A stretch of 64,000 bases of DNA from Paracoccus aerodenitrificans (GTDB lineage Bacteria > Pseudomonadota > Alphaproteobacteria > Rhodobacterales > Rhodobacteraceae). Below the pieces are notes generated by a model that did not search any database, had not been told where the DNA came from, and saw nothing but the letters and a program-made list of their open reading frames with translations. Shown piece after piece: positions 35,667-46,020 of this stretch; positions within the stretch are counted from its first letter, which is position 1; each line of letters begins with the position of its first letter. The position numbers and the translations under genes are program-made. Location: NCBI RefSeq assembly GCF_027913215.1, contig NZ_CP115784.1, positions 2,923,501 through 2,987,500 on the forward strand, in the 5' to 3' direction.

Positions 35667-37173
35667 GTTCCTGTCCGGCCTGTCCTATTTCCACTTCATC
35701 CGCCCGTGGTGCCTGCTGCTGGTCTTGCCCGCGCTGCTCGCATGGTGGCTGACGCGCAGACGCCTTGCTCCTCGCTGGCAGAAACCGGCGGGGATGGCAG
35801 ATCATCTGGCCCATGCGCTCAGCCTTGACGGAAAGCGCGGGAAGGGGCTGTTGCCTGTCGATGCGGTGACGCTCTGCTCGGCTCTGATCATCGCAGGTGC
35901 GGCGGGACCAAGCTGGACGCGTGTGCCGAACCCGCTTGTCGCCCCGACCGCACCGCTTGTGCTGGCGCTTGAGGTCTCGGACAGCATGGCACGCCGCGAC
36001 ATCGCACCAAGCCGTCTGGATCGTGCGAAATACAAGATTCAGGATATTCTGGACAGCCGCACTGGCGGCAGGACCGCGCTTGTCGCTTATGCCGGCTCGG
36101 CGCATCTGATCGCGCCGCTGACCGAGGACCCGGATGTGCTGAACAGCTTCCTTGAGGGGTTGCTGCCCGATGTGATGCCGGTGCCGGGGAATAACGCGAC
36201 GCTTGCCGTCGGAAAGGCCGACACGATCCTCAGCGCCGAAACCTCGCCCGGCGCGATGCTGTTCGTAGCCGATGAAATCGACCGCGCGGATATTCCCGGT
36301 CTGCAATCCTATCTTCAGAACGATGGCGCTCCGATGATCGTCCTGCTGATCACCGAAGATGAGAATGCCGCCGAAGAACTGCGCGGCATTCGCGGGCTGC
36401 GGGTCGTGACCATGACCCCGGACGATGCGGATGTTCAGGCGGTGTCACGCCATATCGACGCGGCCTATCGGGCGGCTCTGGCGGCGGATGACCGGCAGAA
36501 ATGGGAAGATCGCGGCTGGCTGTTCTTCCTGCCCGCCTTGCTGCTGTCGCTGCTTTGGTTCCGGCGTGGCTGGACCATGCGTTGGGGAGCGGGGCTTCTT
36601 GCGGCGGCGCTGTTCCTGCCCGCCGGGCCGTCCCATGCGGATGGTCTGGCCGACTGGTTCTGGACCCCGGATCAGCAGGGGCGGCGGGCCTATGAGAACC
36701 GTGACTATGCCGAGGCCGCCGGGTTGTTTCAGGATCTGACCTGGCGCGGGCTGGCGCTTTACAGGTCCGGCCAATATGAGGACGCCGCCGAGATCTTCGA
36801 CCGGCTCGACGGGGCCGACGCCCTGATCGCAAGAGGCATGGCCGAAATCCGGCAGGGGTCCTATCGAGAGGGTGCCGCGACGATGCAGCAGGCCGTCGAT
36901 CTGGACCCGGATAACGCACTTGCAGTGCGCAATCTCGAAATCGCGCAGGCCATTGTCGATTACGTCAATGAATCGCGGCGCGAATCCAGTGCGGATGACG
37001 GCGCGGACGAAGTCGTTTTCGATGAAGAAATGGAGGAAGGGCAAGAGGCTCAGCCGATCCAGACTCAGCAGCTTGAATTACAGGCGGCAGAGCAATGGAT
37101 GCGCACGGTCGATACCCGCATGCAGGATTTCCTGAAAATCCGCCTCTCTCTGGAAGCGGAGGCCACGGAATGA
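35659..37173 (+). CDS. BatB-like VWA protein with C-terminal TPR region (BatB/BatC fusion)
   Basis: 504 residues from ATG 35659. An N-terminal helix (FIRPWCLLLVLPALLAWWL), a VWA domain, then two helices near 285-325 and a TPR-like segment (AYENRDYAEAAGLFQDLTW, YRSGQYEDAAEIFDRLDG, YREGAATMQQAVDLDPDNAL) typical of BatC. The C-terminus is acidic and Gln-rich. The MIDAS-like motif reads EVSDS, with Glu where BatA has the first Asp. Metal binding may be altered. The gene overlaps BatA by 8 bases and BatD by 4. The fusion of B and C parts is common in alphaproteobacteria. Confidence 0.9.
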   Translation: MGEFLSGLSYFHFIRPWCLLLVLPALLAWWLTRRRLAPRWQKPAGMADHLAHALSLDGKRGKGLLPVDAVTLCSALIIAGAAGPSWTRVPNPLVAPTAPLVLALEVSDSMARRDIAPSRLDRAKYKIQDILDSRTGGRTALVAYAGSAHLIAPLTEDPDVLNSFLEGLLPDVMPVPGNNATLAVGKADTILSAETSPGAMLFVADEIDRADIPGLQSYLQNDGAPMIVLLITEDENAAEELRGIRGLRVVTMTPDDADVQAVSRHIDAAYRAALAADDRQKWEDRGWLFFLPALLLSLLWFRRGWTMRWGAGLLAAALFLPAGPSHADGLADWFWTPDQQGRRAYENRDYAEAAGLFQDLTWRGLALYRSGQYEDAAEIFDRLDGADALIARGMAEIRQGSYREGAATMQQAVDLDPDNALAVRNLEIAQAIVDYVNESRRESSADDGADEVVFDEEMEEGQEAQPIQTQQLELQAAEQWMRTVDTRMQDFLKIRLSLEAEATE

Positions 37174-38429
37174 GACATTATCTGCTGTGGTTTGCCCTGA
37201 TCTTTGCGCTCACCCTACCATCATTTGCGCAGGAGGCCAGCGATCAGCCCATCATCCGCACCGAGCTTGATCCCGCTTCCGTGCTGACCGGCCAGCCCGC
37301 AACACTGCGTGTCACCGTGCTTGTCCCCAGCTTCTTTTCCAAGCCGGTGACTCTGCCCAGCTATGATCTGCCCAATATCATGGTGGAACTGCCGGACGAA
37401 GCCACGCGCCCGGTCAGCGAACGCGTTCAGGGCCGCAACTGGTCCGGAGTTCGTCGCGAGTACCGGATCACGCCGCTTGTACCGGGTGAGATTTCACTGC
37501 CGCCCCAGACGATCAGCTTCACCTATGCAGATGCCTCCTATCAGCCGGTAGAGGCAACCGCGATGACAGATGCGCTGACCCTGACGGGGACGGTTCCTGC
37601 CGCGGCGCAGGGTCTGGACCCGTTCCTTGCCGCAACCTCGCTGACGCTGGAACAGATGATCGAGGGCGCGGAGGGTGAGCTTGCTCCGGGTGCCGCGATC
37701 ACGCGGACAGTGACGGCAAGCATATCGGGCGCAAAGGCGATGACGATCCCGCCGCTTGTGCCGCCGCTGGATCAACCGGGCCTGTCCGAACATCCCAATG
37801 CCCCGGACATGTCGGATGATGCGGCAAGCGGCACCGGCACCCGCATCGAAAGCGTGACCTATATCGCCGAACAGGGCGGACGCTACAGCCTGCCTGCGAT
37901 TACTTTGAGCTGGTATAATATCGATGCGGATCGCGTCGAACAGGCGGCGCTGGATGGAGCCGAGATTGCAGTCAGCGGCCCCGCCCCGGCTGAGACGAAG
38001 CAACCCGTTGACTGGCGAGGCATCGCTGTGATCGCAGTCGCAATTGCTCTGCTTTCGGCTGTATTCTGGGTCCTGTGGCGACGCTTCAGGCCTGTCGCCG
38101 AAAATCATCTCCGCAAGCTGCGCGAAACCCGACGCGCATCGCCACGCTATGCTTGGCACCGCGCCGATCAGGCCTTGCAGAACCATCGCCTCGGGACAGC
38201 TCTGACATGGACCGGCCGCTGGCGGCGACGTGGTGGCCTTCCCCCATCCGACGATCTGAACTCAGCCTATCTCGAACTCGGCAAGGGGTTGTATGGTCCC
38301 CATCCCACCCCGGACGACCGCATGCAGGACCGCTGGTCCGCCGCCCGGCAGGCGCTCAAGACACAGGCCCGGCACCATCCGCGCCAAGGCCAGAGACAGG
38401 ACCGCGATTTGCCGCCTCTCAATCCATGA
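37170..38429 (+). CDS. BatD-like protein
   Basis: 419 residues from ATG 37170 (MRHYLLWFALIFAL, signal peptide ending at FAQE). The periplasmic part is beta-rich and starts IIRTELDPASVLTGQPATLR, a BatD-type opening; it includes repeated immunoglobulin-like segments and PLVPGEISLPPQTISFTY. One membrane helix follows at about 290-315 (GIAVIAVAIALLSAVFWVLW) and then a basic cytoplasmic tail of about 100 residues. BatD is thought to be the membrane scaffold of the Bat complex. The start overlaps the BatB stop by 4 bases. Confidence 0.85.
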   Translation: MRHYLLWFALIFALTLPSFAQEASDQPIIRTELDPASVLTGQPATLRVTVLVPSFFSKPVTLPSYDLPNIMVELPDEATRPVSERVQGRNWSGVRREYRITPLVPGEISLPPQTISFTYADASYQPVEATAMTDALTLTGTVPAAAQGLDPFLAATSLTLEQMIEGAEGELAPGAAITRTVTASISGAKAMTIPPLVPPLDQPGLSEHPNAPDMSDDAASGTGTRIESVTYIAEQGGRYSLPAITLSWYNIDADRVEQAALDGAEIAVSGPAPAETKQPVDWRGIAVIAVAIALLSAVFWVLWRRFRPVAENHLRKLRETRRASPRYAWHRADQALQNHRLGTALTWTGRWRRRGGLPPSDDLNSAYLELGKGLYGPHPTPDDRMQDRWSAARQALKTQARHHPRQGQRQDRDLPPLNP

Positions 38430-38460
38430 AAATAAGATATCTCAGGAACAGGAATACGCC

Positions 38461-39441
38461 ATGACAGCTCATGATGACATCAGCGCTCTGATCACTCGGA
38501 TGGGAGATTCGATCGTCGGCCAGCAGGCAGTGATCCGCGATCTGATCATCGGGCTTCTGGCCAATGGCAACCTGCTGATCGAAGGGCTTCCGGGCCTTGC
38601 CAAAACCCGCGCCGTCAAGGCGATGGCGAAAAACCTTGAGGCCGATTACAGCCGGATCCAGTTCACCCCGGATCTGCTGCCATCCGATGTGACCGGCACG
38701 GATGTGTATTACCAGACCGGCGGCAAGGGCGAGTTCCGCTTCGAACCCGGCCCGATCTTCGCAAATATCGTGTTGGCCGACGAAATCAACCGCGCCCCGG
38801 CCAAGGTGCAGGCCGCCCTGCTTGAAGCGATGGAGGAACGTCAGGTCACGGTCGGCAGCACCACTCACCCCATGCCGCCCCTGTTCATTGTCTGCGCAAC
38901 CCAGAACCCGATTGAGCAGGAGGGCACCTATGCCCTGCCCGAAGCGCAGATGGACCGCTTCCTGATGCATGTCCGCGTGGATTATCCCCCGGTCGAGGAT
39001 GAGGTGAAAATCATCGCAATGGTGCGCGACGAGGAAAACGCCAAAACCGATAACGCCCCGCCCTTGGACCCGCCGCCACCCATCCCGCAATCCGCCATCT
39101 TCGCCGCCCGGACCGAGATCGGCCGCATCCATGTCTCCGACCCCATCGCCCGATACATGGCCGATCTGGTTCAGGCGACACGCACACCCGGCGACTACTC
39201 CGAAGAACTCGCCGCCCGGATAGAGATCGGCGCCAGCCCCCGCGCCTCACTCGCGCTGGATAAATGCGCCCGCGCTCACGCTTGGCTTGAAGGCCGAGAT
39301 TATGTCGACCCACAGGACATCCACGCCATCGCACATAACGTGTTCCGCCACCGGCTGAAGCTGCAATTCGAGGCTGTCGGCGAGGGCGTGACCCCGGATC
39401 AGGTGATCGATGATATGCTGGAGCGTGTGGCGTTGCCGTAG
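38461..39441 (+). CDS. MoxR family AAA+ ATPase
   Basis: 326 residues from ATG 38461, starting MTAHDDISALITRMGDSIVG, 31 bases after BatD. AAA+ motifs: Walker A-like GLPGLAKTRAVKAMA, IQFTPDLLPSDVTGTDVY, Walker B IVLADEINRAPAKVQAALLEAM, sensor 1 CATQNPIEQEGTYALPEAQMDRF. MoxR proteins act as chaperones for metal-cofactor insertion or complex assembly and cooperate with the VWA proteins encoded beside them. In most genomes moxR is first in the cluster; here it is last, after batD. A reading from 38293 overlaps batD and is not the true start. Confidence 0.95.
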   Translation: MTAHDDISALITRMGDSIVGQQAVIRDLIIGLLANGNLLIEGLPGLAKTRAVKAMAKNLEADYSRIQFTPDLLPSDVTGTDVYYQTGGKGEFRFEPGPIFANIVLADEINRAPAKVQAALLEAMEERQVTVGSTTHPMPPLFIVCATQNPIEQEGTYALPEAQMDRFLMHVRVDYPPVEDEVKIIAMVRDEENAKTDNAPPLDPPPPIPQSAIFAARTEIGRIHVSDPIARYMADLVQATRTPGDYSEELAARIEIGASPRASLALDKCARAHAWLEGRDYVDPQDIHAIAHNVFRHRLKLQFEAVGEGVTPDQVIDDMLERVALP

Positions 39442-39766
39442 GAAGTTATGGTGGGGATTGGAAATGTCGTTGATATCTAACGGCGGGAAAATCTGACAGC
39501 TTAATATGATACCCAAGTGCCTTGGCTATCTGATACTGCGCTAGGCGCTAAGCCTCAGAACTTGGCGGATAGCGCTATTTGTTGGTAGCCAATTTTGCTG
39601 CAAAGTGCACGCGAATAACCCTATCAAACTCACCCTATGGCGCTTGGGTAGGATGAACTAAGAGCAAAGCAAAATATATCGTCAAAGCTTGGAATCATCC
39701 TGCTCAACTTTCAGCCAAATACCGCTCACCCGGCATGGGCAGCGAAAGCGTTCCGCGCTGCCGCCT
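39442..39766. other. Intergenic DNA between moxR and phoB, with a terminator-like hairpin
   Basis: About 325 bases between two convergent genes, AT-richer than the flanks and with no supportable gene. At 39738-39762 a 7-bp stem (GGCAGCG / CGCTGCC) sits just beyond the phoB stop and may end the phosphate operon message. Nothing else is recognisable. Confidence 0.5.
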
Positions 39767-40459
39767 TCACCCAAGCGCATAACCCGTACCGCGCACGGTA
39801 CGGACCGGGTTATCGCCGCCATTGACCATTAGTGCCTTTCGCAGCCGACCGACATGGACGTCGATCGTGCGGGTATCGACATAGATATCGCGGCCCCAGA
39901 CTCGGTCCAGAAGCTGTTCGCGTGTCCAGACCCGGCCTGGTTTTTCCATCAGTGTCGACAGAAGACGGAATTCGGTCGGGCCCAGATGCAGGGCCTGTCC
40001 GGCGCGGAAGACGCGGTGCTCTCCGGCGTCGAGGATAATGTCGCCGAAGCTTAGCCTCTCGCCCATCGTGGCGGGGCGGGTGCGGCGGAGCTGTGTGCGC
40101 AGGCGGGCCATCAGCTCGACCACGGAATAGGGCTTCACGACGTAATCGTCAGCGCCTGTTTCCAGCCCGCGCACCCGGTCCACCTCATCGCCGCGTGCGG
40201 ACAGCATGATGATGGGGATCTGACGCGTTTGTGGGTCGGCCTTGATGCGCCGGCAGATCTCGATCCCCGAGACATTCGGCAGCATCCAGTCCAGCACAAT
40301 CAGATCGGGCTGCTCCTCCTGAACCAGAAGCAGCGCCTCATCGCCATTTTCGGCCATCACAGCCTCAAAACCCTCGGCTTCGAGATTGTATTTCAGCACC
40401 TCGCGCTGCGCACCTTCGTCTTCAACGACGAGAACACACGGGGTTTGACGTGCCGACAT
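39767..40459 (-). CDS. phoB: Phosphate regulon response regulator PhoB
   Basis: 230 residues. N-terminal receiver domain with the acidic pocket (VLVVEDEGAQREVLKYNL), phosphoacceptor in LIVLDWMLPNVSG, and the lysine in DDYVVKPYSVVELMAR. C-terminal OmpR/PhoB winged helix with LGPTEFRLLSTLMEKPGRVW and DTRTIDVHVGRLRKAL. It is the last gene of the reverse-strand phosphate operon, 3 bases after phoU. In the known pathway, phosphorylated PhoB binds Pho boxes such as the one upstream of pstS. No sensor phoR is next to it. Confidence 0.95.
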   Translation of the reverse strand: MSARQTPCVLVVEDEGAQREVLKYNLEAEGFEAVMAENGDEALLLVQEEQPDLIVLDWMLPNVSGIEICRRIKADPQTRQIPIIMLSARGDEVDRVRGLETGADDYVVKPYSVVELMARLRTQLRRTRPATMGERLSFGDIILDAGEHRVFRAGQALHLGPTEFRLLSTLMEKPGRVWTREQLLDRVWGRDIYVDTRTIDVHVGRLRKALMVNGGDNPVRTVRGTGYALG

Positions 40460-40462
40460 CGC

Positions 40463-41188
40463 CTATCCTTCCACCTCATCCACAGGAGTCCGCACGACGC
40501 CGTCCTTTTTCGGGCGGGCCTCATCAGGCAGCTCACCCGTGACAAGATAGATCACCTGTTCCGCGATTGCAGTGGCGTGGTCGCCCATACGCTCGATATT
40601 CTTGGCGATGAAATGCAGATGCATACAGGCCGTGATGTGCCGCGGATCTTCCATCATATAGGTCAGGAATTCGCGGAACAGCGCATTATACATCTGATCC
40701 ACTTCCAGATCGCGGTCGCGGACATCGGCGGCCAGATCGGCATCGCGCTGGATATAGCTGTCAAGCGCGTCCTTCAGCAGCCTTTCGACCGTCACCGCCA
40801 TCCGGCGCAGCGCCATACCGGCGCCGTCGATGACGGGCAGTTGCGACAGCACATGGCTTCTTTTGGCCATGTTTTTCGCATAGTCGCCGACCCGCTCAAG
40901 CGAGGCCGAAATCTTGATCACTGTCAGAACAAGTCGCAAATCGGTCGCGGTGGGCGCACGAAGCGCAATCAGCCGCGCGGCCTCTTCATTCACCTGCAGG
41001 TCGAGCCGGTCGATTTCCTTGTCGCGGCGGCGTACCTGCTCGGCCAGATCTTCGTCAAACGTTTCCAAGGCCTTGGCCGCGTCGATAATCGCGGTCTCGA
41101 CCATGCCGCCCATGCGCACGACGAGCGCCTGAATCGTTTCGAGATCCCGGTCGAACGCCGAGGCGATATGTCTGGTGTCGCTGTTCAT
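40463..41188 (-). CDS. phoU: Phosphate signalling regulator PhoU
   Basis: 241 residues starting MNSDTRHIASAFDRDLETIQ. The two three-helix PhoU repeats are visible, with the metal-binding type motifs RRDKEIDRLDLQVNEEAARL and RDRDLEVDQMYNALFREFL, and the PhoU tail NIERMGDHATAIAEQVIYL. PhoU restrains the Pst/PhoR signal when phosphate is plentiful. Its position between pstB and phoB is standard. The C-terminal tail (RPKKDGVVRTPVDEVEG) is species-specific. Confidence 0.95.
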   Translation of the reverse strand: MNSDTRHIASAFDRDLETIQALVVRMGGMVETAIIDAAKALETFDEDLAEQVRRRDKEIDRLDLQVNEEAARLIALRAPTATDLRLVLTVIKISASLERVGDYAKNMAKRSHVLSQLPVIDGAGMALRRMAVTVERLLKDALDSYIQRDADLAADVRDRDLEVDQMYNALFREFLTYMMEDPRHITACMHLHFIAKNIERMGDHATAIAEQVIYLVTGELPDEARPKKDGVVRTPVDEVEG

Positions 41189-41210
41189 GTCGTCCTCCTG
41201 GAATCAGGCG

Positions 41211-42011
<801 letters not shown>

Positions 42012-42031
42012 GTTGTTGTCCCGCATTCTGT

Positions 42032-43396
42032 TTACCAGCGACGTTCGAACTTGCGGCGCAGATAGATCGCCAGCAGGTTCATGCAAAGAAGGAAGATCAG
42101 CAGCACGATAATAGCACCCGAAGCCCGCTCAAAGAAGGCCGGGTCGGCGCGCTGCGTCCAGTTATAGACCTGCACAGGCAGAGCCGAGGCAGGATCGAAG
42201 AAGCCGGCAGGCGGTGCCGAAGGATAGGTCGACACGAAGGCGACCATGCCGATCAGCAGAAGCGGCGCCGTTTCACCCAGTGCCTGCGCGAGGCCCAGAA
42301 TGGTTCCGGTCAAGATACCCGGCATCGCCAGCGGCAGCACATGGTGCATGACCGTCTGCATCCGGGACGCGCCGACGCCAAGTGCCGCATCGCGGATCGA
42401 GGGCGGCACGGATTTCAGCGCGGCGCGGGTCGAGATGATGATCGTCGGAAGCGTCATCAGCGTCAGCACCAGACCGCCCACAATCGGCGTCGAGCGCGGC
42501 AGGCCCGCGAAGTTGATGAAAGCCGCCAGCCCGAGAATACCGAACACAATGGAGGGAACCGCTGCGAGGTTCGAGATATTCACCTCGATGATATCCGTCA
42601 GCCGGTTTTTCGGCGCGAATTCTTCCAGATAGATCGACGCGGCGACACCGATGGGCAGCGCCAGTACCAGCACGATCAGCATCATGTAAAGCGAGCCCAG
42701 AATGGCGACGCCGATCCCGGCGGCCTCGGCACGGTTATCCGACGCGTCGGGCTTGGTGATGAAATCGCTGTTGAAGCGGGTGACAAGTGCGCCTCGCTCA
42801 CGCATTTCTTCGGCCAGATCGAACTGCGCAACTGAGGTCTGCGCATCAATCGCCGCGGATTCGCGGCTGACGCGTCCCTTGAACATGCCATCGACGCGGC
42901 TGGAGGTCAGCGCCGTAAGCTCAAGCGTTTCGCCGACCATCGACGGATCGTCCAGCACGATGTTACGCAGTCGACCCTGTGCCTCGCTTGAGAAGAAGCT
43001 GGACAGATCCGCATCGGTCAGGCCCTCGATCTCGATGCCTTCCTGTTCGATCCAGCTCCGCAGAGCGGTTTGCAGCAGCACACCATAGGACATCGAGTAA
43101 ACGCCCGACATCTCTGCAGGGTCCCGATTGCCATCGGGGTCCACGACATCCGCCGTCAGCGTGACCGGGATCGACGCATAGGTCTGTTGAAAGGACGACG
43201 CACCGTCCCGGATGATCGAGGTCAGCAGGAAGATCAGTGCCAGAATGGCAACCGCAATGGCGGCGATACCATAGGCCTTGAAGCGTTTCTCGGCCGCGTT
43301 GCGTTTGCGTGTCCGGGCCGTTTCGGTCAGAAGCGATCCGCTGGTATGGCTTTCCCTGCGGGGTGCGCTTCCTGAGAGGTCGGTCGCGTCGGTCAT
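42032..43396 (-). CDS. pstA: Phosphate ABC transporter permease PstA (long form)
   Basis: 454 residues. The first about 35 residues are a soluble N-terminal part ([15 protein letters not shown]...), then one helix at about 44-65 and a periplasmic loop of roughly 135 residues before the usual permease core. The core has [35 protein letters not shown] and the ABC-coupling loop [20 protein letters not shown]. This DUF3333-type extension is typical of alphaproteobacteria and makes it about 150 residues longer than the enterobacterial protein. It overlaps the pstC stop by 4 bases. Confidence 0.95.
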   Translation of the reverse strand: MTDATDLSGSAPRRESHTSGSLLTETARTRKRNAAEKRFKAYGIAAIAVAILALIFLLTSIIRDGASSFQQTYASIPVTLTADVVDPDGNRDPAEMSGVYSMSYGVLLQTALRSWIEQEGIEIEGLTDADLSSFFSSEAQGRLRNIVLDDPSMVGETLELTALTSSRVDGMFKGRVSRESAAIDAQTSVAQFDLAEEMRERGALVTRFNSDFITKPDASDNRAEAAGIGVAILGSLYMMLIVLVLALPIGVAASIYLEEFAPKNRLTDIIEVNISNLAAVPSIVFGILGLAAFINFAGLPRSTPIVGGLVLTLMTLPTIIISTRAALKSVPPSIRDAALGVGASRMQTVMHHVLPLAMPGILTGTILGLAQALGETAPLLLIGMVAFVSTYPSAPPAGFFDPASALPVQVYNWTQRADPAFFERASGAIIVLLIFLLCMNLLAIYLRRKFERRW

Positions 43397-44847
43397 TCGT
43401 ACTGTTCCCGGTATTTGCGCACAATATAAAGCGCGAAGACATTCAGCGCGAGCGTCAGCACGAACAGTGTCAGACCAAGCGCAAAGGCTACAAGCGTTTC
43501 GGGGCTGGCAAAATCGTTATCGCCCGTAAGCTGCCCCACGATTTTCACTGTGATCGTTGTCATCGCCTCGAACGGGTTTCCGCTGATCTGCGCCATCGCA
43601 CCCGCACCAAGCACAACGATCATCGTCTCACCAATTGCCCGCGACGCCGCCAACAGCACCGCACCGACAATGCCGGGCAGCGCGGCAGGCAGAACGACCT
43701 GACGGATGGTTTCCGAATGCGTCGAGCCAAGCCCCAGGCTGCCGTCACGCAGGGATTGCGGCACCGAGTTGATGATGTCATCCGACAGAGAGCTGACGAA
43801 GGGGATCAGCATCACGCCCATCACCAGACCGGCGGTCATCACCGACGACCCGCTATTGCCCAGACCCAGAGGCTGCGCGATCCAGTCACGCAGCAGCGGA
43901 CCGACCGTCACAAGGGCGAAAAGACCATAAACGATGGTCGGAATACCGGCGAGGATCTCAATCGCGGGCTTGGCGAATGACCGGACACGCGGCGAGGCGT
44001 ATTCCGACATATAGATCGCTGCGAACAGTCCGATCGGAACGGCAAACAGCAGCGCGATGAAGGAGATATACAGCGTACCCCACAGAAGCGGCAGCATGCC
44101 CAGTTCCGATCCGCCGCCGAAGCTTGGCGTCCACTCGGTCCCGAAGAAGAAATTCTGCCAGGGATAAAGCCGGAAGAAATTGATCGATTCGAAGATCAGG
44201 GACAGGACAATGCCGACCGTGGTCAGAATCGCGATGGTCGAACATCCGATCAGAATTCCGCGCATCACCTGCTCGACCACGTTACGGGCACGGAAATCCG
44301 GTGCGATTCGCCAGATGGCATAGCCCGCCGCACCAAGCGACAGCGCTAGAACGATGATCGTCAGCCAGATAGAGGCGACGTAACCTGAACGAACATAATG
44401 CTGCGCCGCGCTAAGGATCACGGGCCGCGTCAGGACGGGAAGGCCTGCTGCCTTCAGCGCATCCATGCGCTCGGTATCTTCCATCATCAGCGACATGGCT
44501 TCGGGACGCGACAGAACGTCCTGAGCGATCGCGGAATTCAGGGTCGAGGCAACGCTGCGCACCTCGTTCATCAGCATGCCGCGGGTCTGGCCCTCGCTGA
44601 TCGCATCGTCGGGAAGATAGCGGCTGGCCGAGCGCTCGATCAGCATGGGCTGCGCGAACAGCCACAGAAGCAGAACCACAAGCGCCGGAACGGCGGCATA
44701 GAGCGCGACGCTCCAGCCATAATAAGAGGGACGGGAATGAAGTTTGCGCGCATCGCCATCAGCTAGGCTCAGAGCGCGGCGGCGGCCGACAATGTAACCC
44801 GCCACAGCAATTGCAAGAACGATCAACAAGATCCAGAGGACGGGCAT
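43393..44847 (-). CDS. pstC: Phosphate ABC transporter permease PstC (long form)
   Basis: 484 residues. The N-terminus starts MPVLWILLIVLAIAVAGYIV and, with the next helix and a periplasmic stretch of about 90 residues, precedes the core by some 180 residues. The core contains VPIGLFAAIYMSEYASPRVR, EILAGIPTIVYGLFALV and the coupling motif SLGLGSTHSETIRQVVLPAA. Partner of PstA in the inner-membrane channel. It follows pstS after 65 bases, with a hairpin between them. Confidence 0.95.
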   Translation of the reverse strand: MPVLWILLIVLAIAVAGYIVGRRRALSLADGDARKLHSRPSYYGWSVALYAAVPALVVLLLWLFAQPMLIERSASRYLPDDAISEGQTRGMLMNEVRSVASTLNSAIAQDVLSRPEAMSLMMEDTERMDALKAAGLPVLTRPVILSAAQHYVRSGYVASIWLTIIVLALSLGAAGYAIWRIAPDFRARNVVEQVMRGILIGCSTIAILTTVGIVLSLIFESINFFRLYPWQNFFFGTEWTPSFGGGSELGMLPLLWGTLYISFIALLFAVPIGLFAAIYMSEYASPRVRSFAKPAIEILAGIPTIVYGLFALVTVGPLLRDWIAQPLGLGNSGSSVMTAGLVMGVMLIPFVSSLSDDIINSVPQSLRDGSLGLGSTHSETIRQVVLPAALPGIVGAVLLAASRAIGETMIVVLGAGAMAQISGNPFEAMTTITVKIVGQLTGDNDFASPETLVAFALGLTLFVLTLALNVFALYIVRKYREQYE

Positions 44848-44871
44848 TTTTCCCTCGCGAAGGCAGAGAAA

Positions 44872-44900
44872 GGCCGGGCAGTGGCACGCACTGCCCGGCC
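44872..44900 (-). terminator. Intercistronic hairpin between pstS and pstC
   Basis: A perfect 12-bp stem (GGCCGGGCAGTG / CACTGCCCGGCC) with a 5-base loop lies 12 bases past the pstS stop. No T run follows. Such a hairpin commonly protects the pstS message and lowers expression of the permease genes below that of the binding protein. Confidence 0.65.
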
Positions 44901-44912
44901 AATCAGATTAGA

Positions 44913-45944
44913 TTACTGGATTGTCGTTTCGTTAGCGACGGTTTCCTGAACCGTAGCCAGCTCCGGATCCGGAACCAGACCATATTCGGACAGCGGGCCG
45001 CCCGGGCCAGCCATCGCGTCAGAGACGAAGAACTCTGCATATTCCTTCAGGCCGGGAACGACACCGATATGGTCTTTCTTGACATAGAAGAACAGCGGGC
45101 GCGAAACCGGGTATTCACCCGAAGCAACGGTTTCAACCGACGGGGAAACGCCGCTCATGGTGGCGACTTTCAGCGTGTCGGTGTTGTTTTCATAGAAGGA
45201 CAGACCGAACACGCCTACACCCTGAGGGTTGCTGGCGATGCGGGCCAGGGTCTCGGTGTAGTCACCGTCGATATCGACCGAAGCGCCATCGGTGCGGACC
45301 GCCATGCAGGCGCCTTCAGCAGCGTCTTCGTCGCCGCCATTGGCTTCAACGAAAGCTTCCAGAGCACCGGTTTCTTCGCAGCCGGCCAGCATGACCTTCT
45401 CTTCGAAGACTTCACGGGTGCCGTGCTTGGTGCCCGGGATGAAGGCCATGATCGCCTGCTCGGGCAGTTCCGGGTTCACGTCCGACCAGTTGGTGTTCGG
45501 GTTGGCGGTGACTTCACCGTCAACGACGACTTCAGCAGCCAGAGCGCCGAACACGTCAGCCGGGGTCAGAACGAAGTCGGGACCGTTGATGTCCGAGGCG
45601 AAGACGATACCGTCATAGCCGAACTGAACTTCGATGATGTTCGCAACGCCATTTGCAGCGCAGGTTTCGATTTCGGCTTCACGGATCTGGCGCGAAGCGT
45701 TTGCGACGTCGATGGTGTTTTCACCGACACCTTCGCAGAACTGCTTCAGGCCTGCCGAAGAACCGCCACCTTCCACGACCGGAGCCGGGAAATCGGTGTT
45801 TTCAGCGAATGCCTCGGCAACGATCGTGGCGTAGGGCAGGACGGTCGACGAACCGGCGACCTGTACCTGCTCCTGCGCGGCAGCGACGGTTGCAGATGCT
45901 GCGATGATCGCTGTGGCAGAAACGATCACTTGGATCTTGCTCAT
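44913..45944 (-). CDS. pstS: Phosphate ABC transporter substrate-binding protein PstS
   Basis: 343 residues from the ATG starting MSKIQVIVSATAIIAASATV, with GGAG 6 bases upstream; the ATG 12 bases earlier is less likely. Signal peptide ends near AAAQE. The PstS phosphate-binding features are present: VAGSSTVLPYATIVAEAFAE, PVVEGGGSSAGLKQFCEGVG, NASRQIREAEIETC, and a serine/arginine-bearing GTKHGTREVFEEKVM. Four or more Cys residues suggest disulfides. First gene of the phosphate operon and directly downstream of a Pho box. Confidence 0.96.
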   Translation of the reverse strand: MSKIQVIVSATAIIAASATVAAAQEQVQVAGSSTVLPYATIVAEAFAENTDFPAPVVEGGGSSAGLKQFCEGVGENTIDVANASRQIREAEIETCAANGVANIIEVQFGYDGIVFASDINGPDFVLTPADVFGALAAEVVVDGEVTANPNTNWSDVNPELPEQAIMAFIPGTKHGTREVFEEKVMLAGCEETGALEAFVEANGGDEDAAEGACMAVRTDGASVDIDGDYTETLARIASNPQGVGVFGLSFYENNTDTLKVATMSGVSPSVETVASGEYPVSRPLFFYVKKDHIGVVPGLKEYAEFFVSDAMAGPGGPLSEYGLVPDPELATVQETVANETTIQ

Positions 45945-46002
45945 AATCAACTCCATAGTCTGAGGGCAGTTATTTGCTCCGCTGCCCGTCTAAGCCTCCG
46001 AA

Positions 46003-46020
46003 GTGTCAGTTTTGTGACAG
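46003..46020 (-). promoter_or_regulatory. Pho box (PhoB operator) upstream of pstS
   Basis: On the reverse strand the 18-mer CTGTCACAAAACTGACAC sits 59 bases before the pstS start. It has two 7-base direct repeats (CTGTCAC and CTGACAC) separated by AAAA, very close to the consensus CTGTCATAAAACTGTCAC known from enterobacteria. A TTAGAC about 10 bases downstream could be the -10 element. It implies PhoB activation of the pst operon in low phosphate. Confidence 0.88.

Noticed and set aside
35659-39441. Methanol-oxidation role for the moxR cluster
   Set aside because: The gene set is the Bat type (DUF58, VWA, BatD); no methanol dehydrogenase gene is present.
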